Assembly: GCF_009937955.1 (NCBI RefSeq)
Contig: NZ_AP018439.1
Coordinates: 4,092,001-4,156,000 of the forward strand
Reading direction: 5' to 3'
DNA: 64,000 nt
Source of the DNA: Undibacterium sp. KW1
GTDB lineage: Bacteria > Pseudomonadota > Gammaproteobacteria > Burkholderiales > Burkholderiaceae_D
Below are positions 24,550 through 33,660 of the stretch, in pieces. The number at the start of each line of letters is the position of its first letter. Positions within the stretch are counted from its first letter, which is position 1. The translations under genes and the position numbers were made by a program. The notes under the pieces were generated by a model. The model was not told where the DNA came from. It was given only the letters and a program-made list of their open reading frames with translations, and did no database searches.

Positions 24550-25655
24550 TTACTGTTGTCGTAACGTTTTATCCATTTGCACCTGCAAAGCACTCGCCAG
24601 AGAATTCCCCAAACTGTCCAGCAAAGCCGCCATCGCCAGATCACCATCTGCCGCTGTCGTCGTACTGCTGGTGTTATTTGTGCTTGCTGTTGAATTGCTT
24701 GCCGTTCCAGCCGGAATCACAATCGCACTACTCCCCGACGTTGCCTGCATAGGCGTCGCTGCGACTGTCGTGGTCTTGCTATTCGTCGTCGTAGTCGGTG
24801 TCGCCGGGCTCACCGCCGTCGCATACGGATTCGCTGCGGCGACTGACATTCCCATGGCACTGGTCTGTGTTTGTTTCGCTGGCATTGCCGCCACCTGGAA
24901 GCTGCGGTTGTTGGCGATGTAGACATTGCTGTTCCAGTTGTTGACGACGACATTGCCATCCACCACACCACTACCACCACTGACTGTGGCCAGCGGCGCG
25001 AGGATGCTGGCGTTGAGGGCAACGTTGGTGAACGTCAGTTTCTTGGCGGTGCTGAAGTTGAACAGGGTGTTGTAGTTCTTGAAGCCGTCAGGCATGCCGC
25101 CTTGCATGCCACTGTCCCCAGTGACGTTGATGATGAGTGTCTGTCCCGGTGTGAGGTTGACGAAGTTGGCGTAGGTCACATTCAGCAAATCAGCACCTTT
25201 GACATTGAAGATTTGTGTGCCACTTGTGCCATCGCCCTGGAAGGTCATGCCGTTGAACTGTATCGTGGTCTTGCCATTGGCAGTTTGCGCTGCGAGGTTG
25301 GTGGACAAGTCTGTCAACTGGGTTTTGTTGTCGGCAAAGCTGAATGGCGGTGCGGCTTTGACGACGGTGTCTCCTTGCTGGAGGTTGTTGACGTTCTTGC
25401 TGCTGCCATAAGTGGCTTTGCCATGGGTGGAGCCACCATTGAAGGTGAGCTGGTTACCGACGATTAAGGACGCGCCCTGGTAGTTCTTTTGGGTGGTGTC
25501 CATGCTGAAGGCGGAGACATTGAAGTTGTGGCCTACAGCCATGGTACCGGCGACTTCGCCACCGGTGGCGGTGTAGTCATTGAAGATGAAGGCGTTGAAC
25601 TGCCCTGCCAGGCCCAGGTCTGCACTGGTGAGTACGGGTGGGGCAACGCAGTCGC
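24550..25655 (-). pseudogene. choice-of-anchor A family protein, 5'-truncated
   Basis: Coding sense begins near 25655 with VLTSADLGLAGQFNAFIFND and continues AVGHNFNVSAF, GASLIVGNQLTFNGGSTHGK, AQTANGKTTIQFNGMTF, LINV-like LTPGQTLIINVTGDSG and SILAPLATVSGGSGVVDGNV, all characteristic of choice-of-anchor A domains of secreted proteins. The usual signal peptide is missing: upstream of VAPPVL there is an in-frame TAA and no start codon. The first ATG (25542) would remove the first conserved strand. The C-terminus is a Thr/Ser/Ala-rich linker. The break lies just before the Fur-controlled promoter of the heme operon, so insertion or recombination there probably removed the 5' end. Confidence 0.65.
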
Positions 25656-25702
25656 ATTAAATTTCCCAGTTAAAAGCCCTCAAAAGAAATTTCCAATTGC
25701 GC

Positions 25703-25732
25703 TTGCAACTGAGAATGATTCTCATTTATAAT
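25703..25732 (+). promoter_or_regulatory. Fur-regulated promoter of the heme operon
   Basis: -35 TTGCAA (25703-25708), 18-bp spacer, -10 TATAAT (25727-25732). The spacer contains GAGAATGATTCTC (25711-25723), the palindromic core of a Fur box. Iron-loaded Fur should therefore block the promoter. The 5' leader is about 150 bp and contains a short frame at 25831 with a good AAGGAG. Confidence 0.8.
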
Positions 25733-25891
25733 GAATCCGATTAACATATATTAGTCGTAAAAACTCCCCTTTTTACGATGCTCCCAGCCTCAAGCACGGT
25801 GCAATGAACGTGCGGGCTAAGGAGTTGACCATGATACGCACCAGCCAGTCGCCGCTAGCCAGTGTCCAATTTTTTAAAATTAGGAAACACG

Positions 25892-28090
25892 ATGCTAAGC
25901 AAGACGCAAATCGCCCTGGCACTGGGTATGGCATGGGGCATGGCTCCGGCAACTACTTTTGCACAAACTCCCGGCCCGGTTCCACCGACAGAAGCAACTA
26001 CCCTCAAAGATATTACTGTCACCTCTACGCGTACCGCCAGGACAGTCGATAGTGTGCCCAATACCGTCACCGTCATCCCTGCTGCCAGGATAGAGCAGGA
26101 AGGTGGTCGCGACATCAAGGACCTGTTCCGCAATGAACTCGATATCAGCGTGCGTGCTGCCCCTACCCGCTTTACAGCGGCTGGCAGCTCCACTGGTCGT
26201 GCTGGTAATGAAGGTATCAATGTCCGTGGTCTCGAAGGTAACCAGGTCTTGATGCTGGTGGATGGCACGCGCGTACCGGGTAGTTTTTCGTTTGGCGCAT
26301 TTGCGACAGGCCGTGGTGATTTCCTTGAACTCGATGGCATCAAGGCAGTAGAAATTTTGCGTGGGCCTACCTCCACACAGTTCGGCAGCGATGGTCTGGC
26401 TGGTGCAGTCAGCTTCCGCACACTGGACCCGTCTGATTTGCTCAAAAAAGGCCAGTCTTTTGGCGGCTTCGTGCGTTCTGGCTATGCCACAGTCGATCGC
26501 TCATGGCGCAATACCGCAGCTATAGCTGGCGACAATGGTAGCTGGCAAGGTTTGCTGCTGGTCAGCGACCGCCGTGGTCATGAAACAGAAAACCGTGCAA
26601 ACAATGACGCAAAAAACGTCAACCGTACCAAACCAAATCCAGTTGATTTCAATGCCCAATACCTGCTGGGTAAAGCCATCTTTAAAATCGATGGCAACCA
26701 ACAGATCGAAGCCAGCGTAGAAGCACAAAAACGCACGCAGGAAACTGATGTTTATTCTGCCCGCGCCGTGCCGCCACTGGCATCCACCAGCACCCTGGAC
26801 CTGGATACCCGCGACAAGGTAGAGCGCAATAAACTCAGCCTGGCGCACCGCTATAAAAACCTGAATTCCAGCTGGTTGCACAATGCCGAGACACGTCTGT
26901 ACTGGCAAGATGCCAAGGTCAGCCAATACTCTGCTGAAGACAGAAACACCGCCGCTGACCGCACCCGCGACAACCACTACAACACCAGGATCGTCGGCTT
27001 GTCCAACATCATGGAAAGCAATTTCTCCGGTGCGGTTGAACAAAAACTCAGCTACGGCTTTGACTGGAACCGCACAGAAGTCACCGGCCTGCGCGATGGC
27101 ACGGTAGCGCCATTTGGCGAATCCTTCCCTGCCAAGCCTTTCCCTGACACGACTTACACAGTCACAGGTGCCTTCATCCAGGATGAAATCGAAGCAGGCA
27201 AGCTAAGCATCATCCCCAGCCTGCGTTATGACCATTACAAGCTCGCTCCTTCCAGTGCAGGCTACACAGGCGGCGCAGTCGCAACTCTGTCTGACAGTGC
27301 TGTCACACCACGCCTGGGCCTGGTATGGCAACTCGACGCCACCTTTGCACCTTATGCACAATTCGCCAAGGGCTTCCGCGCACCTACTCCTGATCAGGTC
27401 AATAATGGTTTCACTAATCTGGCATCCGGCTACACCAGCATAGGCAATTCGCAACTGAAAGCAGAACGTGCTGACAGCTTTGAGATTGGCTTTCGTGGCA
27501 GGGTGCAGGGTTTGCGTTATTCCTTCGCCGCATTCGACAATAGCTACAAAGACTTCATCAGCCAGCAGGTAGTGCGCGGCACAGGCACTGCAGTCGACCC
27601 GCTGGTATTCCAGTACATCAACCTGGCCAAGGCGCAAATCCGTGGTGCAGAAGCACGTGCAGAATGGCAGATCGACAGTAACTGGCAAGCCACTGCCGGT
27701 GTCTCCTACACCAAGGGCGACAGCGAAGTTGCTGGCGTAAAAACGCCACTCGACACCATCAACCCGATGAAATTCCTGGCAGGCCTGCGCTATGACACAG
27801 CAGTCTGGGGTGCGCGTGCGCAATTCCAGCATCATCAAGGCAAGCAGCTCGACAGGATCGCACCAGCATCAACAACACAGTTTGCACCAGGTTCTTACCA
27901 CATCGTTGACCTCGGTGTGTACTGGAAGCCCATGCCTAACCTGACAGTCAATGCCAACCTCAACAATGTCTTTGATACCAAATACTGGGCCTGGTCTGAT
28001 GTACGCGGCCTGGCTGACAACACCAACGTCAAAGATGCTTACACCGCCCCTGGCCGAAATGCCCAGGTATCAGTTCGTTACGACTTTTAA
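25892..28090 (+). CDS. hmuR: TonB-dependent heme/hemoglobin outer-membrane receptor
   Basis: The ATG at 25892 follows AGGAAA and gives 732 residues; the frame could start at 25862 but a signal peptide (LALGMAWGMAPATTFAQ) fits the later ATG. A TonB-box-like DITVTSTRT, a plug domain (NEGINVRGLEGNQVLMLVDG, EILRGPTSTQFGSDGLAGAV) and a beta-barrel ending in RNAQVSVRYDF are present. The FRAP motif of heme receptors (KGFRAPTPDQVNNGF) is present, followed by an NPNL-like GNSQLKAE. The region between them has no histidine, unlike HmuR, where a conserved His binds heme. It takes up heme through TonB/ExbBD. Confidence 0.85.
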   Translation: MLSKTQIALALGMAWGMAPATTFAQTPGPVPPTEATTLKDITVTSTRTARTVDSVPNTVTVIPAARIEQEGGRDIKDLFRNELDISVRAAPTRFTAAGSSTGRAGNEGINVRGLEGNQVLMLVDGTRVPGSFSFGAFATGRGDFLELDGIKAVEILRGPTSTQFGSDGLAGAVSFRTLDPSDLLKKGQSFGGFVRSGYATVDRSWRNTAAIAGDNGSWQGLLLVSDRRGHETENRANNDAKNVNRTKPNPVDFNAQYLLGKAIFKIDGNQQIEASVEAQKRTQETDVYSARAVPPLASTSTLDLDTRDKVERNKLSLAHRYKNLNSSWLHNAETRLYWQDAKVSQYSAEDRNTAADRTRDNHYNTRIVGLSNIMESNFSGAVEQKLSYGFDWNRTEVTGLRDGTVAPFGESFPAKPFPDTTYTVTGAFIQDEIEAGKLSIIPSLRYDHYKLAPSSAGYTGGAVATLSDSAVTPRLGLVWQLDATFAPYAQFAKGFRAPTPDQVNNGFTNLASGYTSIGNSQLKAERADSFEIGFRGRVQGLRYSFAAFDNSYKDFISQQVVRGTGTAVDPLVFQYINLAKAQIRGAEARAEWQIDSNWQATAGVSYTKGDSEVAGVKTPLDTINPMKFLAGLRYDTAVWGARAQFQHHQGKQLDRIAPASTTQFAPGSYHIVDLGVYWKPMPNLTVNANLNNVFDTKYWAWSDVRGLADNTNVKDAYTAPGRNAQVSVRYDF

Positions 28091-28102
28091 GAAGGAATCG
28101 TC

Positions 28103-29215
28103 ATGCCAGCCCAACATTTGAACCCGCAGCAAAATGCTCATGTCCGTGAACAATTCGCCAGCATGCGCCGCGAGAAAAAAGCCAGACATCGTGACATCGC
28201 AGAAGCTTTAGAGATCAGTGAAGGCGAGCTCATCGCCGCCCACGCAGGCACAGCAGCCATAGAAAGCAATTGCCTGTTGCGTACCACCTGCCTGCGCGCA
28301 GAGTGGCCAGAAATTATCGCCGCGGTAGAAAGCCTGGGCGAAGTCATGGCCCTGACACGCAATCCTTCCTGCGTCCATGAAAAAACTGGCACCTACAGCA
28401 AAATCAGCCACAACCACCATGTCGGCCTGGTGCTGGCAGGTGAAATCGATTTGCGGATTTTTTATCAGCAATGGGCGTTTGGCTTTGCAGTGACAGAACA
28501 AACAGGAAGCGGCGAAGAGCGCAGCGAGCAAAAAAGCCTGCAATTCTATGATGCCACCGGCACGGCCATCCACAAGATTTTCATCAAGCCACAAAGCAAT
28601 GTAGAGGCTTATGAAGCGCTGGTCGCCAGCTTTGCCGCAGTCGAGCAAGAAAGCGGCATCGCTACCAAAGACAGCGCAAAAAAAATACTGGAACTGGCTG
28701 ACAAGGACATCGATGTCACCGGCTTCCGTCAGGCCTGGGCATCCTTGCGTGATACTCATGAGTTCTTTGGCCTCATGAAAAAATTTGCCGTGACACGCAC
28801 CCAGGCATTGCGCGTGGCTGATGCCCAGTTCGTCCAGCAAATTGATGTCAGCAGTTGCCAGGACCTGTTGCAGGCAGCCGCTGCCGAAGCCGTGCCTATC
28901 ATGGTATTTACCGGCAATGCCGGCATGATACAAATCCATTCCGGTCCGGTCAGCAAGATTGCCAAAATGGGTCCATGGGTGAACGTACTCGACCCACGCT
29001 TCAACCTGCATCTGCGTGAAGACCAAATTGCCAGTGCATGGGTCGTCAAAAAACCAACCACGGATGGCCTCGTCACTTCACTAGAATTGTTTGACGCCGA
29101 CGGCGAAACCATCGCCATGTTCTTTGGTGAACGCAAACCCGGCAAGCCCGAACTCTGCGAATGGCGTGCACTGATCGACAACCTCTTGTCAGAAAGCCAG
29201 ACATGCGCAGCATAA
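28103..29215 (+). CDS. hmuS: heme-degrading/heme-carrier protein (HemS/HmuS family)
   Basis: 370 residues in two related halves, as in HemS/ChuS/HmuS. The N-terminal half has REQFASMRREKKARHRDIAE, EVMALTRNPSCVHEKTGTYS and NHHVGLVLAGEIDLRIFYQQ; the C-terminal half has AVPIMVFTGNAGMIQIHSGP and GPWVNVLDPRFNLHLREDQI. Both heme-contact signatures are kept. It starts 12 bases after hmuR with GAAGGA upstream. It probably receives heme after import and may release iron from it; the family includes both heme-storage and degrading members. Confidence 0.88.
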   Translation: MPAQHLNPQQNAHVREQFASMRREKKARHRDIAEALEISEGELIAAHAGTAAIESNCLLRTTCLRAEWPEIIAAVESLGEVMALTRNPSCVHEKTGTYSKISHNHHVGLVLAGEIDLRIFYQQWAFGFAVTEQTGSGEERSEQKSLQFYDATGTAIHKIFIKPQSNVEAYEALVASFAAVEQESGIATKDSAKKILELADKDIDVTGFRQAWASLRDTHEFFGLMKKFAVTRTQALRVADAQFVQQIDVSSCQDLLQAAAAEAVPIMVFTGNAGMIQIHSGPVSKIAKMGPWVNVLDPRFNLHLREDQIASAWVVKKPTTDGLVTSLELFDADGETIAMFFGERKPGKPELCEWRALIDNLLSESQTCAA

Positions 29216-30138
29216 GTCCACAAACCCAGCACAATCGCCTGCGCAGGCAGACTTTGATGCAACTTGCTAGCCTGGCGGGTTTGGCTGGCTCCAGCATGCT
29301 GGCACCGTGGGCACAAGCCGCAACCGGCAAAGGCAAGCAGCGCATCATCAGCGTAGGCGGCGCGATCACCGAGATCATCTACGCCCTCAATGCCAGCAAT
29401 GACCTAGTCGCCGTCGATACCACATCCAACTTCCCTGAGAGTGTGCAAAAACTGCCTAATGTCGGCTATGCGCGTGCACTGTCAGCAGAAGGGGTATTGG
29501 CCCTGGCACCAACGCAAATCATCGCCAGCGAAGATGCAGGCCCGCCTGCCGTGATACGCCAGTTGACATCCTCAGGTATCCCGCTCGCGGTCTTGCCTGC
29601 GCATCACAAGTTTGAAGGCGTGCTCGACCGCATCAAGCAGATTGGTGAACTGACTGGGACACAAGCCCAGGCCGTCACCCTGATGCAAAGCCTGCAGCAG
29701 GAATGGACCAGGGTCCGTACACCGATAGAGCAGCGCAAGGGCAAAGGCCCCAAAGCCGTATTCATTCTCGCCCATGCACCTAACCAGATCATGGTGGCAG
29801 GTCGTGAAACCGCCGCCCATGCCGTGCTTGAATATGCAGGTGCCAGCAATGCCCTGACTGCAGGTAGTGGTGGCAATGGTTTCAATGGCTACAAGCCTTT
29901 GACACCAGAAGCCATGATCGCAGCCCAGCCCGACATCATCCTCGTGACCGACCAGGGCCTGAAAGCCTCAGGCGGCATAGAATCCGTATTGAAATTGCCG
30001 GGTGTGGAACAAACACCGGCAGGCCGCAAGCGCCGCGTGCTGTCGCAGGAAGCCATGCTCATGCTAGGCTTTGGGCCACGTCTGCCAGCGGCAATCAGCC
30101 AGCTGGACAGCGCCATCACCCGGGCCATGCAGGCATGA
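29203..30138 (+). CDS. hmuT: heme ABC transporter periplasmic binding protein
   Basis: I start at the ATG at 29203, which overlaps the end of hmuS by 13 bp. Residues after a twin-basic start (RLRRQTLMQLASLAGLAG then SSMLAPWAQA) make a signal peptide, possibly a Tat-like one. The periplasmic-binding fold of the iron/heme class follows: RIISVGGAITEIIYALNASN, VGYARALSAEGVLALAPTQI, PDIILVTDQG and MLMLGFGPRLPAAI. It hands heme to the HmuUV permease. Confidence 0.87.
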   Translation: MRSISPQTQHNRLRRQTLMQLASLAGLAGSSMLAPWAQAATGKGKQRIISVGGAITEIIYALNASNDLVAVDTTSNFPESVQKLPNVGYARALSAEGVLALAPTQIIASEDAGPPAVIRQLTSSGIPLAVLPAHHKFEGVLDRIKQIGELTGTQAQAVTLMQSLQQEWTRVRTPIEQRKGKGPKAVFILAHAPNQIMVAGRETAAHAVLEYAGASNALTAGSGGNGFNGYKPLTPEAMIAAQPDIILVTDQGLKASGGIESVLKLPGVEQTPAGRKRRVLSQEAMLMLGFGPRLPAAISQLDSAITRAMQA

Positions 30139-31226
30139 AAGCCTCAGTAGCCGTGTCTGGTGAATTGCCACCAAGTTTGCAGGCAAAGCTTTTGCAAGGC
30201 GGCAGACCTGGCCCGCTGCTAGTGCTGGTGCTGAGTATGGCCCTGCTTGCCGCTTTACTGCTGAGTGTGCAATTCGGTGCCGTGCCAGTCACATTGCAAG
30301 ACTGGCTGACCCTGCTAGACTTCAGCGACGACCAGACGCTGACTGGCAGCAGCTATGTCTTGTGGAATATCCGACTGCCACGTGCCCTGTTTGCCATGCT
30401 GGTGGGTGCTGCACTCGGCATGTCAGGTGCACTGACGCAAGGCCTGTTCCGCAATCCGCTGGCAGATCCCAATTTGCTGGGCATTACTGCCGGTGCTGCT
30501 GCGGCTGCGGGTTTGAGTATCGTCGTCTTGTCAGGCATGCACTTGCCTATCCCCATGTCCTGGCGCATGTGGATCTTGCCAGTCACCGCGTTCAGCGGTG
30601 CCTTGCTGGTTTGTTTTGCACTTGATCGTGTCGCCCGCTGGATTTCACCTGGTTCCATCGTCGGCCTGCTTCTGACAGGCATTGCTTTGAACGCCCTGAG
30701 CGCTGCCGTGCTGGGCCTGTGCACTTACCTGGCAACGGACGAGCAATTGCGCAACCTGAGTTTCTGGACCCTGGGCTCCCTGGCAGGTGCCAGCTGGCTG
30801 GCTGCTGGCTTGCTATTGACGCTGCTGTTGCCAGCCTGGTGGTGGGTCAGGCGCATGATCAGCGCCATGAATGCCCTGGCCCTGGGTGAAGCAGCGGCTG
30901 CCCATGTCGGCATCGATGTGCGCCGCCTGCGCACACAGGTCATTGTCCTGGTCGCAGTACTGACCGGGTTTGCGGTAGCCTGGTGCGGCATGATAGGCTT
31001 CATCAGCCTGGTTGCACCACATCTGGTGCGCACCATGGGCGGGCCAGATCAAAGACAGGTGATACCACGCTCCATGCTCATGGGTGGTTTGCTCCTGCTA
31101 CTGGCCGATACCGTGGCACGCTGCATCGCCATCCCGGCTGAAGTGCCAGTGGGTATTTTCACTGCCTTGCTGGGCAGCCCTTTCTTCCTGATCCTGCTGC
31201 GTAATGCACGTGGTCGTTTAGCCTGA
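30135..31226 (+). CDS. hmuU: heme ABC transporter permease (FecCD family)
   Basis: 363 residues with about nine to ten hydrophobic segments. FecCD signatures are visible: RLPRALFAMLVGAALGMSGA then LTQGLFRNPLADPNLLGI near residue 75, the middle FWTLGSLAGASW, and the late GMIGFISLVAPHLVRTMGGP D segment that contacts the ATPase. Its ATG overlaps the hmuT stop as ATGA, so the two are translationally coupled. Confidence 0.9.
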   Translation: MKASVAVSGELPPSLQAKLLQGGRPGPLLVLVLSMALLAALLLSVQFGAVPVTLQDWLTLLDFSDDQTLTGSSYVLWNIRLPRALFAMLVGAALGMSGALTQGLFRNPLADPNLLGITAGAAAAAGLSIVVLSGMHLPIPMSWRMWILPVTAFSGALLVCFALDRVARWISPGSIVGLLLTGIALNALSAAVLGLCTYLATDEQLRNLSFWTLGSLAGASWLAAGLLLTLLLPAWWWVRRMISAMNALALGEAAAAHVGIDVRRLRTQVIVLVAVLTGFAVAWCGMIGFISLVAPHLVRTMGGPDQRQVIPRSMLMGGLLLLLADTVARCIAIPAEVPVGIFTALLGSPFFLILLRNARGRLA

Positions 31227-31231
31227 ATCAC

Positions 31232-32065
31232 ATGGTTGAGAATCGCATCATGTTAATGAAAACCACCACACAACAGGGTTTGCTCCAGCTTGACGCCGTC
31301 TGCGCCAGGCTGGACAAGAAAGACTTTGGGCCCTTTAGTCTGAATATAGCCAAGGCAGAAAAAGTCGCCATCCTTGGCCCCAGCGGCGCAGGCAAATCCA
31401 CGCTGCTGAAACTGCTGTCCCGTGAATTAAAAACCAGCAGCGGCAACATCACTTTTCAGTCACGCCCGCTGGCAAGCTGGTCCTTGATGGAACTCAGCCG
31501 CCTGCGTGCCGTCCTGCCGCAAAACAGCGATGTGGCCTTTGGCCTGGAAACTGATCTGGTCATTAGCCTTGGTCGTGTCAGCCGTGCCCATGATCCTGAA
31601 CTGTCCAACATCGTCAGACAAGCAGCGGCCATGGCCCATGCAGCCCATTTACTGGGCCGTCGCTTTGACAGCCTCTCTGGCGGCGAACAGGCACGCATAC
31701 AACTGGCACGCATCTTTGCACAACTGTGGGACCAGCGCGATGGCCTGATACTCGTCGATGAACCTCTGGCAGCACTCGACCCCGGCCTGCAATTTGACCT
31801 GCTTGCCAGCCTCGAAGAATATGCGACAGAACGCCAGCATGCCATCGCCGCCATCCTGCATGACATCAACCATGCGATGCAGGCGTTCGAACGTCTGCTA
31901 TTAGTCAAGAATGGCCAGCTCGTCGCCGACATCGCCAGCAACCGCGAAGCAGTACCGGCGCTGGAAGACTTGTATGATATCGCCCTGACCTGCATGCACA
32001 ATGAAGAAGGTGATTTGCTGGTCACCCCCTTGCGCGCATCGTCACGCGCCAGGAAAAGCGCATAG
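31232..32065 (+). CDS. hmuV: heme ABC transporter ATP-binding protein
   Basis: 277 residues. Walker A GPSGAGKST, Q-loop VLPQNSD, signature LSGGEQARIQLA, Walker B LILVDEPLAALD and the switch His in AAILHDINHA are all present, so the ATPase should be active. Together with HmuT and HmuU it completes the heme importer. Starts five bases after hmuU; ATGs at 31232, 31250 and 31256 are all possible. Confidence 0.9.
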   Translation: MVENRIMLMKTTTQQGLLQLDAVCARLDKKDFGPFSLNIAKAEKVAILGPSGAGKSTLLKLLSRELKTSSGNITFQSRPLASWSLMELSRLRAVLPQNSDVAFGLETDLVISLGRVSRAHDPELSNIVRQAAAMAHAAHLLGRRFDSLSGGEQARIQLARIFAQLWDQRDGLILVDEPLAALDPGLQFDLLASLEEYATERQHAIAAILHDINHAMQAFERLLLVKNGQLVADIASNREAVPALEDLYDIALTCMHNEEGDLLVTPLRASSRARKSA

Positions 32066-32096
32066 CAATTCACAACATATTTGAATGGGAGAGAAC

Positions 32097-32480
32097 ATGC
32101 AAAAACCAAAGATGCAAGAAATCAAGGCCTTTGTGCCTGCCAAAAATTTTGAAACTTCCCTGGCCTTTTATCAAGACCTGGGATTTGAGGTCGTCTTTAG
32201 TGAAGATGGCTATGCCCATCTCAAATATGCACAATGCAGCTTCATGCTGCAAGAGTTCTATGTCGCTGATCACACCAATAATTTCATGATGCATATCCTG
32301 GTCGATGATGTCGGCATCTGGTATGAATTCATCATCTCATCCGGCATTGCAGAAAAATACCAGGTGCGCCTGACCGCAATTGTGGAACAGCCTTATGGCA
32401 TGCGCGATTTCACGCTAACCGACCCGAGCGGCGTTCTGTGGTTCATAGGTCAGAATATGGATACTTGCGACAATGCGTAA
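32097..32480 (+). CDS. VOC (glyoxalase/bleomycin-resistance) superfamily protein
   Basis: 127 residues from an ATG with GGGAGAG upstream. The fold is recognisable from EIKAFVPAKNFETSLAFYQD then LGFEV at the start, FVMH-like NNFMMHILVDDV in the centre and MRDFTLTDPSGVLWFIGQN at the end. The substrate is unknown. Its place inside the heme operon, overlapping the next gene by 8 bp, suggests an accessory role in heme or iron handling, but this is inference. Confidence 0.75.
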   Translation: MQKPKMQEIKAFVPAKNFETSLAFYQDLGFEVVFSEDGYAHLKYAQCSFMLQEFYVADHTNNFMMHILVDDVGIWYEFIISSGIAEKYQVRLTAIVEQPYGMRDFTLTDPSGVLWFIGQNMDTCDNA

Positions 32481-33291
32481 ATCAAACCTGCTCATCGCTG
32501 TGATCACCACCAGCCTTTTATCAGCATGCGCAACCCAGACTGAAAAATCAGTCAGCAGCAAAATACTATTGCTGGGCGAAGTGCATGACAATCCCGAAGG
32601 ACATGCCCAACGCTATGCCGACCTGCAAAAAATGGTCGTCGCAGGCTGGCGTCCCGCCATCGCCATGGAGCAATTCGACCGCGAAAACCAGGCCGAACTC
32701 ACCCAGGCACAGGCAACTTGCACCGATGCAGACTGCATCATCAGCAAGGTCGGCAACAAGCGCTGGGAGTGGCCGCATTACCGTCCCGTCATCCAGCTCG
32801 CCATCGATTACAAACTGCCGCTGCTTGCTGCCAACCTGTCCCGCGCAGATGCCGCCCGTGTCATGCGTGAAGGCTATGCTGCCGTGCTCGACAAGAACAC
32901 CATCAGCGGCTATAAGCTGGACCAGCCCTTGCCTGCCGTGGTAGTCGATGGCCAGCGCGCTGCCATGGAAAACGGTCATTGCGGCAAGATGCCAGACAAT
33001 ATCGTCCCCAGCATGGTCAGGGCACAAGTTGCGCGTGATGTCGTGATGGCCAAGATCGTCACTGAAAATGCAGACCGTGGCGTCGTCCTGCTGGCCGGTA
33101 ATGGCCACGTCAGGCGTGATCTTGGTGTACCGGCATGGCTGCCCGCCAGCCAGCAAGCCAGTGTGCAAGTTCACGGCTATCTGGAAACGTCAGCAGAAAA
33201 GCCCGGCATGTATGACAGCAGCCATGTCGTCAAGGCCCACACCCGCGCCGATCCATGCACCAGCATTCCCGCACCCAAGGCGTCATCTTAA
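32473..33291 (+). CDS. ChaN-family heme-binding lipoprotein
   Basis: 272 residues. The signal ends in a lipobox (SLLSAC) at residues 15-20. The body shows ILLLGEVHDNPEGHAQRYAD, MEQFDRENQAEL and GVVLLAGNGHVRRDLGVPAW, the pattern of ChaN/DUF399 proteins. Campylobacter ChaN binds two heme molecules, so an outer-membrane heme-related role is likely. It belongs to the Fur-regulated operon and overlaps the VOC gene. Confidence 0.82.
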   Translation: MRKSNLLIAVITTSLLSACATQTEKSVSSKILLLGEVHDNPEGHAQRYADLQKMVVAGWRPAIAMEQFDRENQAELTQAQATCTDADCIISKVGNKRWEWPHYRPVIQLAIDYKLPLLAANLSRADAARVMREGYAAVLDKNTISGYKLDQPLPAVVVDGQRAAMENGHCGKMPDNIVPSMVRAQVARDVVMAKIVTENADRGVVLLAGNGHVRRDLGVPAWLPASQQASVQVHGYLETSAEKPGMYDSSHVVKAHTRADPCTSIPAPKASS

Positions 33292-33310
33292 TCCACACCC
33301 AGAGGAACAC

Positions 33311-33583
33311 ATGAAACACCAGCCATCATCCAACGCTTGCCAGCATCTCGGTCTGGCCTCAAGCAAAGTCGGCGAAGTCATGATCTGCCCTGAATGCGGG
33401 GTAGTCCACCTGTCTTTGAACCATGTGTCCCTGCGCTTTGATGTCGAAGCTTTCCGTGTCCTCGCCTATATGCTCGCGGAAGCGCAGTTGAATATAGAAA
33501 GCTATGATGCGCGCCTGCCCAAAACCCCGGAAGCGCCCCACGTCACCGGCTTTGAAATAGCACCGGGTAAAAAAATGCACTAA
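33311..33583 (+). CDS. small CxxC protein of the heme operon, unknown
   Basis: 90 residues from the ATG at 33311, with AGAGGAA upstream. It contains the zinc-knuckle-like MICPECGVVHLSLNHVSLRF and an N-terminal Cys (NACQHLG), followed by a helix (FRVLAYMLAEAQLNIE). A single CxxC plus neighbouring His and Cys suggests metal or heme binding. No family is known to me. The upstream frame extension (to 33068) is a shadow of chaN. Co-transcription with the heme genes is the only hint to function. Confidence 0.65.
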   Translation: MKHQPSSNACQHLGLASSKVGEVMICPECGVVHLSLNHVSLRFDVEAFRVLAYMLAEAQLNIESYDARLPKTPEAPHVTGFEIAPGKKMH

Positions 33584-33660
33584 GCAAATCAATCATTAAG
33601 CAAATCATCAAGCAAGTTTATGCAACATCACCTGGTCAGAAGTATCAAGAGGAGTACCGT

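Noticed and set aside
26501..29026. Long minus-strand frames over hmuR and hmuS
   Set aside because: Shadows of the real genes; Cys/Trp-rich, unlike real proteins, without starts.
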